Shown: positions 7,985 through 15,267 of the stretch, piece by piece | Layout of the letters: every line of letters starts with the position of its first letter | Numbering within the stretch: the first letter of the stretch is position 1 | Origin: JBBRDU01 sp038203615 | GTDB taxonomy: Bacteria; Verrucomicrobiota; Verrucomicrobiia; Chthoniobacterales; UBA10450 | Length of the DNA: 16,947 nt | Assembly (NCBI GenBank): GCA_038203615.1 | Contig: JBBRDU010000062.1 | Location: 1 to 16,947, forward strand | Direction: 5' to 3' | Notes under the pieces: model-generated | What the model was told of the DNA's origin: nothing | The model's input: the letters and a program-made list of their open reading frames with translations, nothing else | Databases searched by the model: none | Made by a program: the position numbers and the translations under genes

Positions 7985-8824
7985 TTAGGTCAGCCCCAAA
8001 GAATCAAGCGTCGGCTCGTCCACCGCGGCGGTCGTGGCCAGACCCTGGTCCCGTTGATAATCGGCCAGCGCGGCGCGAGTCAGTGGCCCCAGTAATCCAT
8101 CCACTTCGCCAGAATAATAGCCCTGCTCTTGCAAGGCGGACTGGACGTTGGCTACCACCTGGTCCGGTGACAAATCCTGGTGGGCGTAAATGGGCCCGTC
8201 ATAGGCATAATACGATTGGCCGGCATCGTAGCCCCAGGCCGGAAACCAGTATCCCGCGTTCCAATAATACCAGCCGCCGAAAACGAGGACAACCCTTGGA
8301 TAATGCTCCGTCCACCAGAAGTGGTCATGCCATTCGCAATGGTAGTTCTGGAAAACGACATACTTCTGGCCGTGCCATTTTTCGGCTCCCTCGATTCTCC
8401 GGTCCTTCACGAACTTGGCGCTGGCGATATCCGCTTTGTGTTCCTTCTTCAGCTCGAAATGCTTCGTTTGAAATTTTTCTTTTCGGGCAAGCTTGGCCTG
8501 TCCATCCGGCCGGTTCTTACCCTGGCCTTTTTTCAGGCGGTTCTGGTCGCCCGCCAGATTGCCGCCCGGCTGATCGCGATGCTTGGTCTTCAAGCCTCTG
8601 GGATGGTCTGGCTGACCGGCATTCATCTGCCCTGCGCCGTCCCCTCCGTGCTTGCCCGTCCGGCCCGTCCTTAATTGGCGGACCTGCTGCTGTGGTGGTT
8701 TTTGCTGCTGTTGCTGCTGGCCCTGGGCTTCTCCTTTTTTCTTTTTGCCGGGGTGATCCTGATCCGCGCCAGGGGTGATCAGGGGGATGGCCAGACAACA
8801 AATGATGGTCAAAAATAATTTCAT
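7985..8824 (-). CDS. Secreted W/Y/H-rich protein with peptidoglycan-binding domain, paralog 3
   Basis: A 279-residue exported paralog. The signal peptide is KLFLTIICCLAIPLITPGA (2-20). Cys9 and Cys10 lie inside its hydrophobic core, with no typical lipobox spacing. The linker (21-145) is Lys/Gln/Gly-rich with a polyglutamine run at 36-41, unlike the Asn/Arg linkers of its two relatives. The core (about 146-217) has AEKWHGQKY, WHDHFWW, GGWYYWNAGYWFPAWGY and YDGPIYAHQDL. The PG_binding_1 domain (223-279) is nearly identical to that of paralog 1. I use ATG at 8824; an in-frame ATG at 8842 adds six residues and has GGAGAAG upstream. The frame is open back to 9031 without a plausible start. No terminator is seen after it. 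Confidence 0.83.
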   Translation of the reverse strand: MKLFLTIICCLAIPLITPGADQDHPGKKKKGEAQGQQQQQQKPPQQQVRQLRTGRTGKHGGDGAGQMNAGQPDHPRGLKTKHRDQPGGNLAGDQNRLKKGQGKNRPDGQAKLARKEKFQTKHFELKKEHKADIASAKFVKDRRIEGAEKWHGQKYVVFQNYHCEWHDHFWWTEHYPRVVLVFGGWYYWNAGYWFPAWGYDAGQSYYAYDGPIYAHQDLSPDQVVANVQSALQEQGYYSGEVDGLLGPLTRAALADYQRDQGLATTAAVDEPTLDSLGLT

Positions 8825-8937
8825 AATTGGGTGTCTTCTCATGGATTGAATATGAACTTCTCCATTTAATTTAGCACCGGGTTCATTAAAAACCAAGGAT
8901 TGCCTATGCCGGCCACCGTGCGCGTTTTTCTCCAGCC

Positions 8938-9384
8938 TTAGCGCTGCTGCCGCATCGCTTCGAAGAGAACGATGCCCACCGCCGTGGCGAGGTTCAAGCT
9001 GCGCGTGCCGTGCATCGGAATCGTGAGACAACGGTCCGGACGAGCCGTTAGTAATCTTTCCGGAAGGCCCTTGCTTTCGCGACCGAAAACCAGAAAATCA
9101 CCGGGCGCGAACGCTACCTCGTAATAGGCGCGCGCTGTCTTGGTGGTCAGAAAGAAATAGCGCGCCGTCTCTGCCTGCGCCGCCTGTAAATCGCCGAAGG
9201 ACTCCCACAAAGAGAGCTGCACTTCCTCCCAGTAATCGAGCCCGGCGCGTTTCAGCTGGCGATCATCCAGGGTAAATCCAAAGGGCTTGACCAGATGCAG
9301 GGTGGAGTTCGTGGCCAGACAGAGCCGGCCCACGTTGCCTGTATTGGGCGGAATCTCCGGCTCAATCAGGACAACGTTGAACAT
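8938..9384 (-). CDS. trmL: TrmL-like tRNA (cytidine/uridine-34) 2'-O-methyltransferase
   Basis: A SPOUT-superfamily methyltransferase that methylates the ribose of the wobble base in tRNA-Leu, using S-adenosylmethionine. The 148 residues are the family length. The start MFNVVLIEPEIPPNTGN is diagnostic. Arg20 lies in GRLC, AGLDYWEE follows, the SAM knot loop is FLVFGRESKGLP (about 97-108), and the final knot is IPMHGTRSLNLATAVGIVLFEA. I chose ATG at 9384 because family members begin there. A GTG at 9447 would add 21 unrelated residues, the first of which are encoded by a palindromic repeat. Base specificity (TrmL or another SpoU member) is from resemblance only. It follows transaldolase by 89 bases. 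Confidence 0.9.
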   Translation of the reverse strand: MFNVVLIEPEIPPNTGNVGRLCLATNSTLHLVKPFGFTLDDRQLKRAGLDYWEEVQLSLWESFGDLQAAQAETARYFFLTTKTARAYYEVAFAPGDFLVFGRESKGLPERLLTARPDRCLTIPMHGTRSLNLATAVGIVLFEAMRQQR

Positions 9385-9422
9385 TGGTAGAAGGGCCGCG
9401 CGCTCCATCCACACAGCGCACC

Positions 9423-9478
9423 GGTAGGGGTGATTGACCTCAATCACCCGCGGACAGTTCGGTGAACCGTCCCCTACC
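9423..9478. repeat. Double-hairpin palindromic element at the transaldolase stop
   Basis: The outer arms are GGTAGGGG (9423-9430) and CCCCTACC (9471-9478). Inside are a perfect 10-bp hairpin (9428-9437 with 9440-9449, loop CC) and a second 9-bp hairpin with one mismatch (9452-9460 with 9464-9472, loop GGT). The element has related hairpins at 15138-15157 and 15248-15267. The right arm carries the TAG stop of transaldolase. Confidence 0.8.
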
Positions 9479-10472
9479 TAATTTTGCCCGCAACGACTTT
9501 CTCCAGCTTCACGATGTCAGCCGCGAATTTGCGAATGCCTTCGGAAAGTTTTTCGGTCGCCATCGCATTTTCGTTGAGTAACCAGCGGAACTTCTTCTCG
9601 TCCATCACGAGCCGGTCGACCTGGGCCGTCTTCGCCTCTTCCGGGAGAAGCTTGCGCTCGACCGCATCGAACGAAGCGGAGAGGTCCTTCATCAGTTCGG
9701 GGCTGATGGTGAGAGCATCGCAACCAGCCAGCTCCAGGATCTGGCTGACGTTGCGGAAGCTCGCCCCCATCACTTCCGTCTTGTGCCCAAACTTCTTGTA
9801 ATAGGTGTAGATCTCCCGGACCGATTGCACGCCGGGATCTTCCGCGCCGGTGTAATCGCGTTTGTTGGCCGCTTTGTACCAATCGTAAATCCGGCCGACA
9901 AAAGGCGAAATCAGTTGCACCTTCGCTTCCGCGCAATGCACCGCCTGCGGCAGCGAAAAGAGCAGCGTCAGATTGCATTTAATCCCTTCCTTCTGGAGCT
10001 GCTCGGCCGCGTTGATGCCTTCCCAGGTCGACGCAATCTTGATCAGCACACGGTCCGGCCCGATGCCGCGCTCTTTGTAGAGCTTCATCAATTGGCGCGC
10101 TTTACAAATGGATCCTTCCGTGTCGAAAGAGTAACGTGCATCGGTCTCGGTCGAGACCCGGCCCGGCACGATCTTCAAAATCTCGCAGCCGAATCGGACC
10201 AGCAGATGTTCGATGATATCCTCAACCTGCTCCGCTCCGGTGATCCCCGAATTTTTCCGATCAGTGATGACCTCGTCCAGGAGATGGACGTATTTATCCT
10301 TCTGGGTCGCGGCATAAATCAGACTCGGATTGGTCGTCGCATCCTGCGGCTGGAAATCCTTGATCGACTCGAAGTCGCCCGTATCTGCCACCACTTTGGT
10401 ATACTTTTTCAGCTGATCGAGCTGGCTCAGCTTTTCCCCCGCTTTTTTTTCTTCGGCCACAGCAGTGCTCAT
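9474..10472 (-). CDS. tal: Transaldolase
   Basis: Transaldolase moves a three-carbon dihydroxyacetone unit between sugar phosphates in the pentose phosphate pathway, in the cytosol. The 332 residues match the TalB type (about 317), with some 12 extra N-terminal residues. Visible: DATTNPSLIY at 44-53 with the acid Asp44, the Schiff-base Lys145 in LIKIASTWEG, CNLTLLFS at 166-173, SPFVGRIYDW, and GASFRN. ATG at 10472 has a strong GGAGG (10481-10485) 8 bases upstream. The final Arg codon and the TAG stop fall inside a palindromic repeat, so the C-terminus may have been altered by its insertion. It lies 116 bases after the aminotransferase gene on the same strand. Confidence 0.96.
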   Translation of the reverse strand: MSTAVAEEKKAGEKLSQLDQLKKYTKVVADTGDFESIKDFQPQDATTNPSLIYAATQKDKYVHLLDEVITDRKNSGITGAEQVEDIIEHLLVRFGCEILKIVPGRVSTETDARYSFDTEGSICKARQLMKLYKERGIGPDRVLIKIASTWEGINAAEQLQKEGIKCNLTLLFSLPQAVHCAEAKVQLISPFVGRIYDWYKAANKRDYTGAEDPGVQSVREIYTYYKKFGHKTEVMGASFRNVSQILELAGCDALTISPELMKDLSASFDAVERKLLPEEAKTAQVDRLVMDEKKFRWLLNENAMATEKLSEGIRKFAADIVKLEKVVAGKIR

Positions 10473-10494
10473 AAATGGATCCTCCGTGATGTCT

Positions 10495-10515
10495 GGCGGG
10501 GCGACTGACCCCGCC
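10495..10515. repeat. Hairpin in the transaldolase 5' leader
   Basis: GGCGGGG (10495-10501) pairs perfectly with CCCCGCC (10509-10515) around CGACTGA. GGGGCGACTGACCCC resembles GGGGCGATTGACCCC at 15136-15150, so this is probably a short member of the same repeat family. It ends 9 bases upstream of the GGAGG, so an effect on translation is possible but unproven. Confidence 0.6.
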
Positions 10516-10588
10516 GAAGCGTATGTCCCATTAGCCCAGCCGACAATGAGAAAACTCGCCCAGCGGGTGCGCCGGAGGGGTAAATGGC

Positions 10589-12007
10589 CTACGCCGAAAC
10601 GGTCGGGCGCGCCCGGGCCGCCCGCTTCGATCCGAGAGCGTGTCGCACGAAATTATTTCCGATCTCCCACATGGGGCCCGGAAATTTCCGGCAATCCGAC
10701 AGGACATCGTCCAGCGCGTTGACGAATTTATCCACCTCCGCCTCGCCGATGATGAGGGGCGGCAAAATCTTCACTACGTCCATGGCGTGCCCGGCCACCT
10801 GGGTGAGGATGCGATGCTTGCTCAACATCTGGGTCACGACCATTTGCGCGAACAAAACCTTGTCCACCTTGTGCAGGAGCTTCCAGGCCATCTTCAACTT
10901 GAACTCGGTCGGTTCGTGAAATTCGATTCCGATCATCAGCCCTTTGCCGCGCACTTCCTTGATGAAGGAATGTTTCGTGCGCAGCGCATCGATCTTTTGT
11001 CGGAGCAACACGCCCATGCGCTCGGCATTGGCCACCAGGTTTTCCGCGTCGATCACTTCCAGCGCCGCCAGTCCGCAGGCCATGGCCAGGTTGTTACGGC
11101 CAAACGTGGTCGAGTGCACCACGCAACGATCCATCCGGCTGAACGTCTTCTGGTAAATCTCGCGCCGCGTCACGATCGCGCCGCACGGCACGTAACCGCC
11201 GCTCAACGTCTTGGCCAGGGTGATGATGTCCGGCTCCAGGTTCCAATGTTGGAACCCGAACATTTTTCCGGTCCGCCCGAGCCCGGTCTGCACTTCATCC
11301 GAAATGAACAAGGTGCCGTGCTTCCGGCAAAGCTCCTGGGCCCGCACGAAAAAATCCGTCTGCGGCGTCTTGCATCCCTTTCCCTGCACCGGCTCGATGA
11401 CGAACGCGGCCACGTCGCGTTTGGCCAGCTCCCGCTCAAGGGTGGGAAGATCGTCCAAGGCGATGCGCGTGTCCCATTCATCCATAAGCGGGCCGAAACC
11501 TTCCGTAAAACTGTCGCAACCCATCAGGGAAAGGGCTCCCAGGCTGAGCCCGTGAAACGCGCTTTCCAGAGAAATAACGCGCTTCCGGCCAGTGGCGGCG
11601 CGCGCAAACTTGAGCGCGCCCTCGGTCGCTTCGGTCCCGGAGTTACAGAAGAAGACGGCATCCAGATGAGGCGGCGTCCTTTTTGTGATGGCTTCGGCCA
11701 GCAAGCCGCTGAGGAGCGAGCAATCCATCTGCACCATGTTGGGCAGATCCAGGTCTAGCACGTCGCGGATGGCCTGCTTCACCACCGGATGATTGCGTCC
11801 AATGTTGAAAACACTGTAGCCGCTCAGGAAATCGAGGTAGGCCTCGTTATCCATGTCGTAGAGATAGGCGCCTTCGGCCCGCGCGTAGACCTTGTCGAAT
11901 CCGATGACGCGTTGTGCCGCCACCAGGGTGCGGTTGATGTGCCGCTCATGCAGCTGGTAGTTCTCGCCGAGCCGGGCGGCGATTATCTCCTTTAAATCAA
12001 AAGCCAC
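10589..12007 (-). CDS. Class III (acetylornithine/putrescine-type) PLP aminotransferase
   Basis: A 472-residue cytosolic PLP enzyme of aminotransferase class III (fold type I), the group holding acetylornithine, GABA, putrescine and lysine aminotransferases. Seen: NSGTEA at 122-127 (cofactor phosphate), SAFHGLSLGA at 149-158, Asp237 in ISDEVQTGLGRTGK (pyridine nitrogen), the PLP Lys266 in ITLAKTLSGGYVP, and HSTTFGRNNLA. The start is GTG at 12005-12007; the nearby ATG at 12013 is out of frame. The chain has a long N-terminus before the fold and a basic 20-residue tail (SKRAARARP). None of the neighbours is an amino-acid catabolic gene, so the substrate cannot be assigned. Confidence 0.87.
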   Translation of the reverse strand: MAFDLKEIIAARLGENYQLHERHINRTLVAAQRVIGFDKVYARAEGAYLYDMDNEAYLDFLSGYSVFNIGRNHPVVKQAIRDVLDLDLPNMVQMDCSLLSGLLAEAITKRTPPHLDAVFFCNSGTEATEGALKFARAATGRKRVISLESAFHGLSLGALSLMGCDSFTEGFGPLMDEWDTRIALDDLPTLERELAKRDVAAFVIEPVQGKGCKTPQTDFFVRAQELCRKHGTLFISDEVQTGLGRTGKMFGFQHWNLEPDIITLAKTLSGGYVPCGAIVTRREIYQKTFSRMDRCVVHSTTFGRNNLAMACGLAALEVIDAENLVANAERMGVLLRQKIDALRTKHSFIKEVRGKGLMIGIEFHEPTEFKLKMAWKLLHKVDKVLFAQMVVTQMLSKHRILTQVAGHAMDVVKILPPLIIGEAEVDKFVNALDDVLSDCRKFPGPMWEIGNNFVRHALGSKRAARARPTVSA

Positions 12008-12060
12008 GCGCCATGTTCTGCGATTTACGCCCGAAAATCAACTTCCGCCCCGGCGTGGCT

Positions 12061-12091
12061 GGTAGGGACGGCGCGCTGCGCCGTCCCTACC
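12061..12091. repeat. Perfect 14-bp hairpin repeat
   Basis: GGTAGGGACGGCGC (12061-12074) and its exact inverse (12078-12091) flank the loop GCT. The GGTAGGG end is shared with the element at 9423. It lies back to back with a separate terminator and has no T run of its own worth calling, so I list it as a repeat. Confidence 0.75.
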
Positions 12092-12126
12092 AAAAAAGAA
12101 GCCGCAGGCTCTTGAGCCTGCGGCTT
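12092..12126 (-). terminator. Rho-independent terminator of the Thr-rich secreted protein gene
   Basis: A near-perfect stem AAGCCGCAGGCTC (12099-12111) pairs with GAGCCTGCGGCTT (12114-12126). On the minus strand it is followed by CTTTTTTG. It begins 42 bases after the stop at 12168. Confidence 0.88.
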
Positions 12127-12167
12127 TACTCCTTGCCTACGGCCCCGAGGGGCCGCATCCCAAAATC

Positions 12168-12575
12168 CTAGTCGTCATCGACGACCACGCGACTCACGAC
12201 CTGGGTCTGACCGGCGCCGTCATAATAGACGTGCACGCGAGCGCCCGGACGGATCATGTGTTCTTTGATCTCTTTTCCGGCCTTGTTCACGTAGTGGACC
12301 GTTTTGCCCAGCGTGTAGGTGACGGGATCCGTCACACCCGTGCGGCGAACCACAATCGTCTTACCCGGTTCGAACGTGGAGACCGTTCCATCCGTGTAAG
12401 TGGTGGTCGTGGTCGTCTCGCTCGTCCGCGCCACCGGCGCAGCCGCCGTGGTGGTGGTTTCAGTCGTGCGAGTAACCGGTGCCGTCGTCGTTGTTTGTTC
12501 AGTCGTAGTGCTCGTTTGCCCAAAAGCCAGCGGTGCGGCCAAGGCGCAAGCAAGCGCGATCATTACATTCTTCAT
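12168..12575 (-). CDS. Small secreted protein with Thr-rich repeats, function unknown
   Basis: A 135-residue exported protein. The signal peptide is at 1-19 (IALACALAAPLAFG, likely cut before Gln20). Residues 21-59 are almost all Thr, Glu, Ala and Pro, with a duplicated 12-residue unit at 32-43 and 46-57 (APVTRTTETTTT and APVARTSETTTT). The C-terminal 75 residues look like a compact beta-rich domain (TVSTFEPGKTIVVRR, VTYTLGKTVHYV, IRPGARVHVYYDG, VVSRVVVDDD). ATG at 12575 has AGAGGG 7 bases upstream. A terminator follows. I do not recognise the family; the Thr/Pro-rich segment suggests a flexible or glycosylated stalk. It is divergent from purL across a 182-base gap. Confidence 0.75.
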   Translation of the reverse strand: MKNVMIALACALAAPLAFGQTSTTTEQTTTTAPVTRTTETTTTAAAPVARTSETTTTTTYTDGTVSTFEPGKTIVVRRTGVTDPVTYTLGKTVHYVNKAGKEIKEHMIRPGARVHVYYDGAGQTQVVSRVVVDDD

Positions 12576-12757
12576 TTTATTCCCTCTGTTATGTTTTGTT
12601 ACCTTCCGTTACGATTTCGTAGTTGCGGAAGGACGCGGCCGTATCGAAACGGTTCGCTCGTTACATCCTTAGACTTCCTCCGCCCGGCTCCTATTCGACT
12701 CAATTTGTTGATTTGTAAGATTGAGGCCCGCACCGGATTCGCTACCGTGCCGTCTCG
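12576..12757. promoter_or_regulatory. Divergent intergenic region between the Thr-rich protein gene and purL
   Basis: These 182 bases must hold promoters for both directions. The minus-strand ribosome site AGAGGG lies at the left end. AT-rich CAATTTGTTGATTTGTAAG at 12701-12719 is the likeliest place for a purL promoter, but no confident -35/-10 pair, PurR-type operator or purine riboswitch fold could be recognised. purL has no clear Shine-Dalgarno site. Confidence 0.4.
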
Positions 12758-15103
12758 ATGCCTCACTCCGCCGCTGAGCCCGCCGTAACGCCTGACCTTG
12801 TGGCCAAGCATGGGCTCACCCCGGAAGAATTCGAGCGCATCCAGAAAATTCTCGGGCGCGACCCGAATTTTACCGAGCTCGGCATCTTTTCGGTCATGTG
12901 GAGCGAGCACTGCTCCTACAAAAATTCGCGGAAAGAACTCAAAAAATTTCCCACGACCGGCTCCAATATTCTGGTGAAAGCCGGCGAAGAAAATGCCGGC
13001 GTCGTCGATATCGGCGACGGCTGGGCCATCGCTTTCAAGATCGAGAGCCACAATCACCCCAGCGCCATCGAGCCTTTCCAGGGCGCCGCCACCGGCGTCG
13101 GTGGAATCATTCGCGATATCTTTACGATGGGCGCGCGCCCCGAGTTTTGTCTGAACTCTCTGCGCTTCGGCCCGATCACGGACCTGTCGGTGGGGCGAGA
13201 CTCTGTCGAGCCGTCGAAAAAGAATTCCGCCATCGCCACAAACCGCCGCCTCTTCACCGGCGTTGTCTCCGGCATCGCGCACTACGGCAATTGCATCGGA
13301 ATTCCCACCATCGGCGGGGAAATCTATTTTGATGAAAGTTTCGAAGGCAATCCTCTCGTCAACGTTTTCTGCCTCGGCGTTCTGCGCCACGATCAACTGG
13401 CGCGGGGCGCCGCCCGCGGCGTGGGTAACCCTGTCTTTTACGTCGGCGCCGAGACCGGCCGCGATGGTCTGGCCGGGGCCGCTTTTGCCTCGCGCGAACT
13501 GACCGAGGAATCGCGCGAAGACCGGCCCGCCGTGCAAGTGGGCGATCCTTTTAAGGAAAAGCTCCTGCTCGAAGCCTGTCTCGAACTCCTCTCGCGCGAC
13601 GCCGTCGCCGGCATTCAAGACATGGGCGCGGCCGGCTTGACCTGCTCCACCTGCGAAACGGCCAGCCGCGGCGATAGCGGGGTGGAGATCGACCTGGCCA
13701 AAGTGCCAAAGCGCGAACCGGGCATGACCCCTTACGAGATTCTGCTGAGCGAGTCCCAGGAACGGATGTTAATCATCGCCAAACACGGTTGCGAAAATGT
13801 CGTGCGCGAAATTTTCGAGAAATGGGATGTGCCGTGCGCGGAAATCGGGCGCGTCACGGATGACGGCATGATGCGGGTGCGAAACAACGGCACCATCGCC
13901 GCCGAGATCCCAGCCAAACCGCTGGCCGACGAAGCGCCCCTCTATTCCCGGGAAGCAAAGCCCCCCGCTTCTCTCGCCACGGCCTATGACCGCCGTCTCG
14001 ACGATCCGTCTGCCACGGACCTGCGCCAGGCTCTTCCCCAGCTCCTGGCCGATCCCACCATCGCTTCCAAAAACTGGGTCTACCGCCAGTACGATCACAC
14101 CGTGCGCACCGGCACAATCGTTCGGCCAGGCTCCGATGCCGCCGTCTTCCACGTCAAATATGCGAACAAGATCCTGGCCGCCACGACCGATTGTAATTCG
14201 CTCTACTGCGCGCTCGACCCGCGCGAGGGCGGCAAAATTGCCGTGGCCGAAGCCGCCCGCAATCTGACCTGCTCGGGCGCCCGCCCGCTCGCCGTGACCG
14301 ACAACCTGAACTTCGGAAACCCCTACAAACCGGAGAATTTCTGGCAACTGCGCGAATCAGTCGAAGGTTTGGCCGAAGCCTGCCGCGCTTTCGCCACGCC
14401 CGTGGTGGGCGGAAATGTCTCACTATATAATGAGAGCCCCGCCGGAGTGGTCGATCCCACCCCGACCGTCGGCATGGTGGGCTTGATCGATAACGAGCGA
14501 CACATTACCACGCAATGGTTCAAGCAAGCGGGCGACGTGATCATCCTGGTGGAACCAGGAGCCAGGGTCGCTCACCCCGGTCTGGGCGGATCCCGCTTTC
14601 TCAAAGTCTGTCACGGCCTTAAGCAGGGACCCGTTCCGCGCATCGATCTTGCCCAGGAAATCGCCGTGCAAAATGCCGTGCGGGATTTGATTCGGACTGG
14701 AATGGTCAAAAGCGCGCATGATTGCAGCGAAGGCGGTCTGGCCGTCGCCTTGGCCGAAAGCTGTTTCAATCCGGACAAACTCCTCGGCGCCCAGTGTGAT
14801 CTCCGTCCGGCTCGAGACACAGCGAACGCAGCGCAGAGCGAAACAGTTGCGCTCTTCGGCGAGGCGCAGTCGCGCATCATCCTTTCCGTGGCCGGCGGTG
14901 ATGCGGAAAAAGCGCTGCAAACCTTGCTGGCCGCTGGCGTCAGCGCCTCCCAAATCGGCCGGGTCGAAGGGACAGACCTGCTCATCCGCGCGAACGGTAA
15001 AACGTTCCAGTGGCCCGTGGCCGATCTGCACGACCAATGGTGGAACGCCATCCGGCGCGCCCTCCAGAGCGATTCTGCGACCGAGCGTCTTCCCAGCTTG
15101 TGA
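12758..15103 (+). CDS. purL: Phosphoribosylformylglycinamidine synthase, PurL subunit
   Basis: PurL is the ATP-dependent synthetase half of FGAM synthase, the fourth step of purine synthesis. It makes formylglycinamidine ribotide using ammonia supplied by PurQ, with PurS as bridge. The 781 residues mark the small, Bacillus-type PurL (about 740), not the 1,300-residue fused form. Seen: the catalytic His51 in SVMWSEHCSYKNSR, KIESHNHPSAIEPFQGAATGVGG at 94-116, GARPEFCLNSLRFG at 125-138, GNCIGIPTIGGE at 177-188, and a second half with CSGARPLAVTDNLNFGNP and GGNVSLYNES. Residues near 141-161 are an apparent extra 17 or so, encoded by a palindromic repeat, and account for part of the added length. 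purQ and purS are not in the window. purF follows after 193 bases. Confidence 0.95.
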   Translation: MPHSAAEPAVTPDLVAKHGLTPEEFERIQKILGRDPNFTELGIFSVMWSEHCSYKNSRKELKKFPTTGSNILVKAGEENAGVVDIGDGWAIAFKIESHNHPSAIEPFQGAATGVGGIIRDIFTMGARPEFCLNSLRFGPITDLSVGRDSVEPSKKNSAIATNRRLFTGVVSGIAHYGNCIGIPTIGGEIYFDESFEGNPLVNVFCLGVLRHDQLARGAARGVGNPVFYVGAETGRDGLAGAAFASRELTEESREDRPAVQVGDPFKEKLLLEACLELLSRDAVAGIQDMGAAGLTCSTCETASRGDSGVEIDLAKVPKREPGMTPYEILLSESQERMLIIAKHGCENVVREIFEKWDVPCAEIGRVTDDGMMRVRNNGTIAAEIPAKPLADEAPLYSREAKPPASLATAYDRRLDDPSATDLRQALPQLLADPTIASKNWVYRQYDHTVRTGTIVRPGSDAAVFHVKYANKILAATTDCNSLYCALDPREGGKIAVAEAARNLTCSGARPLAVTDNLNFGNPYKPENFWQLRESVEGLAEACRAFATPVVGGNVSLYNESPAGVVDPTPTVGMVGLIDNERHITTQWFKQAGDVIILVEPGARVAHPGLGGSRFLKVCHGLKQGPVPRIDLAQEIAVQNAVRDLIRTGMVKSAHDCSEGGLAVALAESCFNPDKLLGAQCDLRPARDTANAAQSETVALFGEAQSRIILSVAGGDAEKALQTLLAAGVSASQIGRVEGTDLLIRANGKTFQWPVADLHDQWWNAIRRALQSDSATERLPSL
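13186..13212. repeat. Palindromic repeat inside purL
   Basis: The 19 bases 13186-13204 match 15170-15188 at 17 positions without gaps, and GGCGAGACTCTGTCGAGCC (13194-13212) folds as a hairpin with tandem G-A mismatches. It encodes VGRDSVEP within purL, where other PurL proteins are shorter. The repeat identity is observed; insertion into the gene is inference. Confidence 0.6.
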
Positions 15104-15131
15104 CGCCAACCGTCAAGCCATGCCGGTGCCA

Positions 15132-15157
15132 GGTGGGGGCGATTGACCCCAATCGCC
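15132..15157. repeat. Hairpin repeat after purL, relative of 9429-9448
   Basis: GGCGATTG (15138-15145) pairs with CAATCGCC (15150-15157) around ACCC. It matches 9429-9448 at 17 of 20 bases, and two of the three changes are a compensated pair (T-A there, C-G here). Confidence 0.75.
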
Positions 15158-15169
15158 TTCCCCTTATCC

Positions 15170-15210
15170 GTCAGTGGGGCGACACTCTACAGTTTACCCG
15201 CCGCGGCGGG
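15170..15210. repeat. purL-insert sister copy and 14-base palindrome before purF
   Basis: 15170-15188 is the second copy of the motif found inside purL. 15197-15210 (CCCGCCGCGGCGGG) is a perfect palindrome. Both lie upstream of the chosen purF start. Confidence 0.65.
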
Positions 15211-15247
15211 AGCCGACTTCAACCACTCAGGGGGCGACCACGACAAA

Positions 15248-15267
15248 GGCGGTTCAGGTGAACCGCC
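15248..15267. repeat. Hairpin repeat 30 bases before purF
   Basis: GGCGGTTCA pairs perfectly with TGAACCGCC around GG. It resembles the second hairpin of the element at 9452-9472 (GTTC and GAACCG shared). Its position in the presumed leader could affect purF expression, but nothing shows that it does. Confidence 0.65.

Noticed and set aside
8825..9031. 69-residue N-terminal extension of paralog 3
   Set aside because: The extension is His/Arg-rich without similarity, and a clear signal peptide begins at the Met at 8824.
9385..9447. GTG start adding 21 residues to TrmL
   Set aside because: The added residues partly come from the palindromic element, and the TrmL family begins at the Met of MFNVVL.
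12061..12091. Second terminator after the Thr-rich gene
   Set aside because: The stem is strong but lacks a following T run in either direction. It fits the repeat family better.
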